NCBI GenBank assembly: GCA_041648755.1
Contig: JBAZOJ010000012.1
Location: 1 to 31,086, forward strand
DNA from: JBAZOJ01 sp041648755
Lineage (GTDB): Bacteria; Planctomycetota; B143-G9
Length of the DNA: 31,086 nt
Direction of reading: 5' to 3'
Shown: positions 25,340 to 31,086 of the stretch, one piece after another
Layout of the letters: every line of letters starts with the position of its first letter
Position numbering within the stretch: the first letter of the stretch is position 1
The notes under the pieces: generated by a model
Told to the model about the DNA's origin: nothing
The model's database searches: none
What the model saw: the letters and a program-made list of their open reading frames with translations, nothing else
Made by a program: the position numbers and the translations under genes

Positions 25340-27453
25340 CTGGCGAGCGCCCCGTTTTCGAGCTTGACCGTGCCATTGAAGGACCGGTTGTAATCTACAA
25401 GATAGCTCTTGAGCGTGTCCTCGTTGACTTCGAGCCAGAAGCCGTTGGTGAACATCACCATCCAGGTCTCAGTCAGCAGGTACTTCTTTCTTTCGCAGAC
25501 AAGAGGAAGGATGTTGCCATCCCTGCGCTGCCCGGGGAAGTAGAAAAAGTCGCTCGTGCCGTCAACATCCTTAGGATCAACCGTGGTGTCAAGCGACGGG
25601 CTCTTGAAGAGTCCGACCACGGCCTCTGTGGCGACCGTCTGCATGTTGGGCGGGAACGCGCCATTGTTGTTCTTTGCGTAGCCGTCCAGCAGGCCGAATA
25701 TGCCCTCCAGGCAGTGCTGAACCTGCGCGCGGTCGAGTTCCTCCTGGTCGCGGGGAAGTGGCAGAGGAACATCGGGCGGAGGCTCGGGAAGAAACATACC
25801 TGCTGCGTTCAAGTACACAACGTAGTTGAAGGCCCCGATGCAGATCGCGTTCATGGCGGGGAGATCGCCGACCGCGTCAGCAATAAGGTCATTCCCCTCG
25901 AACCTCTCGCCGGCGCAATATCCCGTCAGGTAGGGCTCGACTTCGGGCCAGGTGGGCAGCGTGGGACCGTCTTCAAAACCGAGATCCTGCATAAAGGACA
26001 GCAACGGAAGCACTTTCTCGCCACAAATCTTCATGTTGATGAACACAGAAGACGAATTCGATGCCGGAATCTTCGAGGAAAGCAGGCGATAGACGGACTG
26101 CTCGCTGACATTCGGACCCCCGGCTTTGCGTGCGAGGAGGTTCTTTGCACCCATCGGGCCGTTTCCGATCCGCAGGAAACCGTCTTTCACAAAGAAACCC
26201 AAACCGAACGGGCCATAGTCCTCGAACGACGTCCAGTAGATATTGTTCTCGCGCCAGCGGGAAATCCTGAACAGGTCGGGCGCGGAAGTATGGATTTCGT
26301 CCAGCACGGATTCGGCGGCCACTGCGTCTTTCAACTTTATTGAACCCGCGTATGTGGGGATGAACCCGTTGGCCGAGAACTGCGCGAACATCGTGAATTC
26401 ATCGCTTGCCGCAGCCTTCACCTTTGCGATCAGGCTTTCCTTCTTGTCTGCTCCGGCCGCGAGAATGGCCTCCGGCAGGACGCCAAGCCTCCACGGTCCT
26501 TTGAGTTCGCCAGCGGCGATGATCGACTTGAACAGGTTCGCCCAGTCGATGCGGCCATGGAAAAAGCCACCAGCATCGGCCGGCACTTCGGAAGCCAACT
26601 CAAATGGAGCGGGGGCCGAAATTGCAGCGAAGAAACCGGAAGGCGGCGCGTTAAAGTGAATCAGTCCGCGCTCGCGGAAGAAGCCGTCCTCGACTCTTAG
26701 CTCAAACGTCGCCCAACCAATTGAATCAAAGCCAAATTCGGGGGGTGGCGGAGGGTTCTTCACGTTGACGTCGTGCATTTCCATAAAACGCTGCGCGTCG
26801 ATAAAGCAGTGCGACAGACAGCCTTCCTTTGGCTTCGTCACGTTCTTCCAAGGCTCGGACTGTGTGAACCTCGCCCCCGGTTTTAGAACCAGAGCAGCAT
26901 CGATGCCGCCCCAGACAGCGACAAGATTGCCGCGATAGACGAACCAACTCCATACGTCTCCACCGTTGATCTCAACACCGAAGAGATTGGTCAGTTTCGC
27001 GGTCGGGACCCCAAGGTCCGCCAGCACATGGCGAAATCCTGCCGAGACATCATCCGGTTTGCCTTTGACGGCAAGAACAGCCACAAAGCCGCTTTGCTTG
27101 CCATGTTCAAGGGAGTAGGCGCCGACCGAAAATCCGCCTGCGGACATCCCCAGCAATCGCGCTACTGCGTCCCAAGGGTCGCGCCGGGCTTCGCGGGCGG
27201 CCATTTCAATCTTGGTGCGCACCCAATCGAGCATCGCCCGGACGGTAGGCTCCTGCGTTGCCCTGCCCAGGCCGGTTGTAGCCGCTCCGGTGATGAGATC
27301 AAGGATCGAGGGGACATTCACGACCGCGCAGGCCCCGGAGGGCAGGCAGTCAACAGGCGCGAGGCGGTCTTCGACAGCGGCTTCCTCAGCTCCCACGGCA
27401 GCGAACGCAAACACGGCCAGAAATGCAAGCAAAAGTGAACGGACTTTGGTCAT
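25336..27453 (-). CDS. Exported DUF3352-like protein, copy 2
   Basis: This encodes 705 aa from ATG 27453, with AAGGAG six bases upstream. The signal peptide MTKVRSLLLAFLAVFAFAAVGA is cut near VGA|EE. The body (~30-560) resembles DUF3352 proteins: a LPSGACAVVNVPSILDLI opening (proteins of this kind often begin LPADT..F..V), then alternating alpha/beta blocks with FVAVLAVKGKPDDVSAGF, GDVWSWFVYRGNLVAVWG and GFFHGRIDWANLF. Around 574-650 there is a segment QHCLEGIFGLLDGYAKNNNGAFPPNM that resembles the region after the N-terminal helix of pseudopilin-like proteins, followed by an SDFFYFPGQ stretch. It is nine bases behind its paralogue and overlaps the YjbQ-family gene. Function is not known; it is probably periplasmic or surface-located. 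Confidence 0.7.
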   Translation of the reverse strand: MTKVRSLLLAFLAVFAFAAVGAEEAAVEDRLAPVDCLPSGACAVVNVPSILDLITGAATTGLGRATQEPTVRAMLDWVRTKIEMAAREARRDPWDAVARLLGMSAGGFSVGAYSLEHGKQSGFVAVLAVKGKPDDVSAGFRHVLADLGVPTAKLTNLFGVEINGGDVWSWFVYRGNLVAVWGGIDAALVLKPGARFTQSEPWKNVTKPKEGCLSHCFIDAQRFMEMHDVNVKNPPPPPEFGFDSIGWATFELRVEDGFFRERGLIHFNAPPSGFFAAISAPAPFELASEVPADAGGFFHGRIDWANLFKSIIAAGELKGPWRLGVLPEAILAAGADKKESLIAKVKAAASDEFTMFAQFSANGFIPTYAGSIKLKDAVAAESVLDEIHTSAPDLFRISRWRENNIYWTSFEDYGPFGLGFFVKDGFLRIGNGPMGAKNLLARKAGGPNVSEQSVYRLLSSKIPASNSSSVFINMKICGEKVLPLLSFMQDLGFEDGPTLPTWPEVEPYLTGYCAGERFEGNDLIADAVGDLPAMNAICIGAFNYVVYLNAAGMFLPEPPPDVPLPLPRDQEELDRAQVQHCLEGIFGLLDGYAKNNNGAFPPNMQTVATEAVVGLFKSPSLDTTVDPKDVDGTSDFFYFPGQRRDGNILPLVCERKKYLLTETWMVMFTNGFWLEVNEDTLKSYLVDYNRSFNGTVKLENGALAR

Positions 27454-27462
27454 CGAGTCTCC

Positions 27463-29508
27463 TTACGGGCCGACGAGGAACCCGTCTTCTATCCGGTAAT
27501 TTGTGCCAAGCTCCTTGTTGACTGTCTCGAGGCCTTTCTTGAAAGAGTCAGAGTCAACTTCCACCTCGAAGTACTTGCCAGCCAGGGAAACTCCCGCCAA
27601 CTTGCCCTGCTCCACCTTCTTTGTGGAGAGTACGACGAAATTGGGATGCTTCTTGGGATCGAGCCCTGCAAAGTACATGAATATGCTCACAGCTTCAAGC
27701 TGCTCTGCCGTGAAACCACCGGGAGGCACTCTGACCCCCTTAGGAAGAAATGGCCTTGGGTCGAACTCGGGGAGCGTCATGAGGTCACCGAGTCTCTGGG
27801 GCATTGCCTTGTTCAGACGGTAATACCTGGCGAGTTGATTCCACGCGGCCAGGGCGCGGCGGTCTCCCGCCTCAACTCCGGTCCTTCTGACCATGCGAAT
27901 GTACGGATCAGCCATTGCCAGAACAGTAATAAGCAAAGCAGGGGTCGCGGAACCCCGGGATTCCAGAATGATCTTGTTCACATCGCCACCGAGGACAATC
28001 GCGGTGCCGCCGAGAGATTCCAGTTCAGCGCCCGCGGGAAGCCGGGCTTTCTCGGCACCCTTGACGGCCAACCTGATGATGTTGCCGATGCCGATCATAG
28101 CGGTTCTCTTGACGAACACCTCGGCGCTACGCTTGGGCGTCAGCCCGGCGAAAGCGGCCGCATAGGCCGGAGTTGCAACCAATGGATTGGTCTTGGCTCG
28201 CGCGAGGGAGGCAACCATCGAGGAGTAATTGCTGGTGAGGAAGGCTCGGTTGCCAATGATCCCGAAACATAATCCCCAAGGGAAATCTGCGGGGAAGTTC
28301 TTCTGAGGAACAAAGTAGACGACCGCAGAGTCTTTCGCGACTTTTTCGGCCTTGAGCCCGAATTTCTCCGTGGCGGCGAAATCGAGTGCCGCTGCGGCTT
28401 TTCCAGGGTCCGCGGCGGATGCGATGAGCACAAAATCCGGAAGAACCGTGCCTTCGGGATAGTCAAAGAACAGTTCTGCGGTCGGGCCAATCAGGCCGAA
28501 CAACTCCGAAGCATCCCTGTATCCGAACGCCTCAGCCAGAGCGAACAGGCTCTCGGACATCCGTTGGCCTTGGCCACCCAAGCGGGGAAGCTCCTGCAAC
28601 AGCACGCTGACCAGCGCAGCGAAGTCGAGATTGACGCGCGCGGATGCAATGGCGGTATCGGGGATAAGGCTGCCCTCCGTGGGAATCGGTCCCATCCCGG
28701 CAAGAAGGGCCGCGGGACCGATAGGCTCGGTAAGGGAGTGAACACTGACGTTCTCATGGAAGACACCGTTCACCAGATCCAGCGAAAAAGACACAGCGGC
28801 GGGGTCGTTGATCCCGAGCCCTTCGAAAATCGACTTGAAGTTTGGCGCAAGCATGGCAAGTTTTGCTATGTCGAACACACCCGACGCGATTGTGGCGCCA
28901 GTGAGAGGAGCAACGTAAGTGATTGCGGGGTTTGAGTCAAAACCAAGACCAGCACCAGGATTGAACATTGTTGTGGCAGCCACGAGCCCCTCAGGGCCGC
29001 CAGCCGCCAGGGCAAAATCGCCTGCGGTAACAATGGCGAGTTTCTGCCTGCCGCCAAGGTCAATCTCCCGCGACGGAAAGCCGTTGATTTCGCCCGTTGA
29101 CACGGCCGCGTCGGTACCCAGGAGGGCCTGCGCGACGGCGGGCTCGGCGCCTCCGGGTATTCGAATGTACAGGACGGGACTAAGCCCGTTGCCTGCTATC
29201 AGCCAGGCAATCGCGGCTTCGCGACCACCCGGGATGTTCATCATCCGGGCAAAGCAATCGGCGAAATTGCTGTCTTCGACGCGCGCCAACTGTGCTCCGA
29301 TGATTTCTCTCATGAACCGGGCCTGCACCATTGAGGACAACCGGGGAAGCTCGGAGTATTGGAACTGAACAAGCAGCAGGGCCTCAGCCGGAATCTTAGC
29401 CAGCAGTTCAGGCGCCTGCGCGGGCGGATCTTCAGCGCGCACAGAGGTCAGGAAAGTGACAAGAAGAAGCGCGGAGCAAAGAACCAAGGCTGAAATTCGG
29501 TGTTTCAT
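27463..29508 (-). CDS. Exported DUF3352-like protein, copy 1
   Basis: This encodes 681 aa. ATG 29508 has GGAGG five bases upstream and opens a signal peptide (MKHRISALVLCSALLLVTFL, cut near VRA|ED); an in-frame start 14 codons upstream would only add a polar leader. The N-terminal LLAKIPAEALLLVQFQYSEL and the repeated LIASAADPGKAAAALDFAA and FLTSNYSSMVASLARAKTNP blocks fit DUF3352, a family of unknown function. From ~545 the chain has DRRALAAWNQLARYYRLNKA and MPQRLGDLMTLPEF, an echo of the pseudopilin-like segment in the next gene. The two proteins are distant paralogues of similar size and domain order. It is the first gene of a tightly packed minus-strand run, and its leader contains the hairpin at 29529-29571. 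Confidence 0.7.
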   Translation of the reverse strand: MKHRISALVLCSALLLVTFLTSVRAEDPPAQAPELLAKIPAEALLLVQFQYSELPRLSSMVQARFMREIIGAQLARVEDSNFADCFARMMNIPGGREAAIAWLIAGNGLSPVLYIRIPGGAEPAVAQALLGTDAAVSTGEINGFPSREIDLGGRQKLAIVTAGDFALAAGGPEGLVAATTMFNPGAGLGFDSNPAITYVAPLTGATIASGVFDIAKLAMLAPNFKSIFEGLGINDPAAVSFSLDLVNGVFHENVSVHSLTEPIGPAALLAGMGPIPTEGSLIPDTAIASARVNLDFAALVSVLLQELPRLGGQGQRMSESLFALAEAFGYRDASELFGLIGPTAELFFDYPEGTVLPDFVLIASAADPGKAAAALDFAATEKFGLKAEKVAKDSAVVYFVPQKNFPADFPWGLCFGIIGNRAFLTSNYSSMVASLARAKTNPLVATPAYAAAFAGLTPKRSAEVFVKRTAMIGIGNIIRLAVKGAEKARLPAGAELESLGGTAIVLGGDVNKIILESRGSATPALLITVLAMADPYIRMVRRTGVEAGDRRALAAWNQLARYYRLNKAMPQRLGDLMTLPEFDPRPFLPKGVRVPPGGFTAEQLEAVSIFMYFAGLDPKKHPNFVVLSTKKVEQGKLAGVSLAGKYFEVEVDSDSFKKGLETVNKELGTNYRIEDGFLVGP

Positions 29509-29528
29509 TGAGCCTCCAGCATAATTGT

Positions 29529-29571
29529 GTCGAAGCAAGTCACCCACCAAAGCGGATGACTTGCTTTCGAC
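29529..29571 (-). repeat. Long hairpin between aminotransferase and DUF3352 genes
   Basis: GTCGAAGCAAGTCA (29529-29542) pairs with TGACTTGCTTTCGAC (29557-29571) as a 14-bp stem with one bulged base and a 14-base loop. On the minus strand it lies 28 bases after the aminotransferase stop and 20 bases before the DUF3352 start codon. There is no T tract, so it is either an mRNA-end or processing structure or a leader element of the next gene. Confidence 0.65.
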
Positions 29572-29599
29572 AGGAAATCCGACGAGCGGTTTCCTTATT

Positions 29600-30775
29600 C
29601 TATAGTATAGCCTGGAGTCGGGCCAGACCTTTTTCGATATTTGCCATCGAGGTTGCGTACGACAGACGGACGTAGTTCTCGGCGCCGAATGCGGAACCGG
29701 GCACTACAGCAACTCGCGCAGCCTCAAGAGCGGATGACGCAAAGTCCATCGAGTTCCTGACCGTTATCCCACCGACTTGCTTGCCGATGACACCGCCAAT
29801 GCCAGCAAAGGCATAGAAGGCGCCTTCAGGCTTTCTGCACGTAACACCGGGAAGGCCATTGAGAAGCTCGACCATGCGATCGCGCCTGCGGTGGAACTCG
29901 CCACGCATATCCGAAATCACTTTTTCGTCGAGGGTGAAAGCGGCCAGGCAGGCCTTCTGAACGAAAGAGGTGATGTTGGAGGTGGTGTGGTCCTGAATTT
30001 TCGAAATGGCCTTGGCAATGGGTAATGGCGCCGCACAGTAACCCATTCTCCAGCCGGTCATGCAGTAGGCCTTCGAGACGCCGTTGACGGTTATTGTGAC
30101 ATCGAAGATCTTCGCCTTCAGTGAGGCGGGGGAGACATGTTCGCCGTCGTACAGCAGTTTCTCGTATATCTCGTCACTTATGATGAAGATGCCCTTGGCG
30201 GCGCAGAAGTCGCCGATCTGCTCAAGTTCCGCGCGATTAAGTGCGGTTCCCGTGGGATTGTTGGGAGAGTTCAGGAACAGCAATCTGGTGCGGGGAGAAA
30301 CAGCCTTCTCGATCAGCGCGGGGGTAAGTTTGAAGCCGCTTTCCTCGGTAGTATTCACGAAGACAGGCTTTGCTCCCGCGAGCCTGACCATCTCCGGGTA
30401 AGAGACCCAGTATGGCACGGGGACAATGGCCTCGTCACCCTCGTCGCAGAGGGCCACAACGGCGTTGTATATGGCTTGCTTCGCGCCACAGGTTACGATA
30501 ATCTGCTCCGGACAATAGCTCAGTTTGTTGTCCCGTTCGAGCTTGGCGACGATAGCCTTGCGCAACTCGGGAATCCCGGTTGAAGCGGTGTAGCGAGTGA
30601 ACCCATCGCGCAGCGCGGTTATGGCTGCCTCGACGATGGGTGCGGGAGTCGGGAAATCTGGTTCACCGGCGCCGAAGCCGATGACGTCGATTCCCTGCTT
30701 CTTCAGTTCGTTGACTTTTGCGGTGATGGCCAGAGTGGGAGAACCACCGATCGCATCCATTCTTCTGGACGGCAT
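29600..30775 (-). CDS. Class I PLP aminotransferase, aspartate (or aspartate/prephenate) type
   Basis: This encodes 391 aa, the usual size. It transfers the amino group of aspartate, or in some members glutamate to prephenate, using pyridoxal phosphate. ATG 30775 follows AAGGAAGAG and gives the standard opening MPSRRMDAIGGSPTLAITAK; an in-frame start at 30856 would overlap the promoter. Conserved residues are GAGEPDFPTP (36-45), YTASTGIPELR, N173 in NSPNNPTG, D201 and Y204 in SDEIYEKLLYD, the Schiff-base lysine K235 in VNGVSKAYCMTGWRMGY with R243, and a C-terminal VRLSYATS holding the carboxylate-binding Arg. This matches the Ib (gamma) subgroup. Prephenate use cannot be decided by eye. It appears to be transcribed from its own promoter and separated from the next gene by a hairpin. 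Confidence 0.93.
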   Translation of the reverse strand: MPSRRMDAIGGSPTLAITAKVNELKKQGIDVIGFGAGEPDFPTPAPIVEAAITALRDGFTRYTASTGIPELRKAIVAKLERDNKLSYCPEQIIVTCGAKQAIYNAVVALCDEGDEAIVPVPYWVSYPEMVRLAGAKPVFVNTTEESGFKLTPALIEKAVSPRTRLLFLNSPNNPTGTALNRAELEQIGDFCAAKGIFIISDEIYEKLLYDGEHVSPASLKAKIFDVTITVNGVSKAYCMTGWRMGYCAAPLPIAKAISKIQDHTTSNITSFVQKACLAAFTLDEKVISDMRGEFHRRRDRMVELLNGLPGVTCRKPEGAFYAFAGIGGVIGKQVGGITVRNSMDFASSALEAARVAVVPGSAFGAENYVRLSYATSMANIEKGLARLQAIL

Positions 30776-30811
30776 AGCTCTTCCTTTGCCGGAAAAGGGG
30801 GAATGGACGGG

Positions 30812-30838
30812 ATTATATGGTGATTCATATGCTGTCAA
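30812..30838 (-). promoter_or_regulatory. Sigma70 promoter of the aminotransferase gene
   Basis: On the minus strand there is a perfect TTGACA (30838-30833) and a perfect TATAAT (30817-30812). The spacer is 15 bases, shorter than the usual 17. The start would lie near 30805, giving a leader of about 30 bases to the ATG at 30775. Confidence 0.7.
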
Positions 30839-30856
30839 CAGAAAAGGTCTGCGCAC

Positions 30857-31086
30857 ATGTCTGAAGTCCTCCTCGTAATCATGATCGCCCTGGGCCTGTC
30901 AATTGACGCGGGCACAGTGGCCATGGCAGTCGCGATCTACCTTGGCGAAATGACGCGCAGACGCGTGTTTCGCCTTGTTTTTCATTTCGGGCTGTTTCAG
31001 TTCCTGATGCCGCTGATTGGCGCCCTGCTCGGCGCCCTGGCTTCGGAGGCAATCGGGAAGTGGAGCCCTGTCGCGGCGGGAACCGT
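30857..31086 (+). CDS. MntP-like manganese/cation efflux protein, N-terminal part (truncated by window edge)
   Basis: The first 76 codons are present, from ATG 30857 with AAAAGG about nine bases upstream. The N-terminus MSEVLLVIMIALGLSIDAGTVAMAVAI is a membrane helix with the acidic residue D17 in LSIDA that MntP-family proteins use for metal binding. The segment RRVFRLVFHFGLFQFLMPLIGALLGALA is the second helix pair with the family's FGxFQxxMPxxG pattern. MntP exports Mn2+ across the inner membrane. The gene is divergent from the aminotransferase across an 81-base gap. No riboswitch of the yybP-ykoY type can fit in so short a leader. Confidence 0.85.
   Translation, partial: MSEVLLVIMIALGLSIDAGTVAMAVAIYLGEMTRRRVFRLVFHFGLFQFLMPLIGALLGALASEAIGKWSPVAAGT

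Noticed and set aside
30776..30856. Manganese riboswitch before the MntP-like gene
   Set aside because: The 81-base gap also holds the divergent aminotransferase promoter and is too short for the yybP-ykoY fold.

Overview
The window looks like a chromosomal segment of an uncultured Gram-negative bacterium, with GC in the mid-to-high fifties by eye and Shine-Dalgarno-led genes. The reasons are N-terminal signal peptides, lipoboxes, a GtrA membrane protein, a GGDEF/HD-GYP signalling protein and many large secreted repeat proteins. The DUF1570-like and DUF3352-like proteins recall Planctomycetota and related PVC or candidate lineages, but nothing here fixes the phylum. There are no tRNA, rRNA, transposase, phage or CRISPR signals.

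Left part (1-13095). A divergent promoter region at about 491-605 separates a truncated AddB-like nuclease gene (minus) from a secreted peptidase-MA/DUF1570-like TPR protein (plus). After a strong terminator comes the most striking part: four large exported beta-propeller genes in the order A-B-A'-B' (2283-4865, 4879-7518, 7852-10431, 10444-13095). A pairs with A' and B with B' as full-length paralogues, so this is an old tandem duplication of a two-gene module. An identical 31-base hairpin terminator stands in front of each A copy and is not seen after B'. This suggests that the unit that duplicated was terminator-A-B. I recognise no described system with this make-up.

Middle part (13096-22574), all on the minus strand. 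It encodes two lipoproteins with nearly identical signal-peptide DNA but unrelated mature parts (one propeller-like, one LRR-like), a small zinc-ribbon protein, a membrane-anchored HEAT-repeat protein translationally coupled to a membrane-anchored beta-helix protein, and a membrane GGDEF plus HD-GYP c-di-GMP enzyme.

Right part (22609-31086). Minus-strand genes encode a GtrA-like flippase, an NDP-sugar epimerase, a TatD nuclease, a YjbQ/UPF0047 protein, two DUF3352-like exported paralogues and an aspartate-type aminotransferase. The last has its own near-consensus promoter, divergent from a truncated MntP-like transporter gene. Gaps from 29508 down to 22609 are very short or overlapping, so these genes are probably one operon that may continue into the c-di-GMP gene and the envelope genes below it.

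Overall the window is an envelope-oriented locus rich in repeat-fold proteins, with c-di-GMP signalling and glycan-type genes beside it. All functional links between the parts are inference from position.
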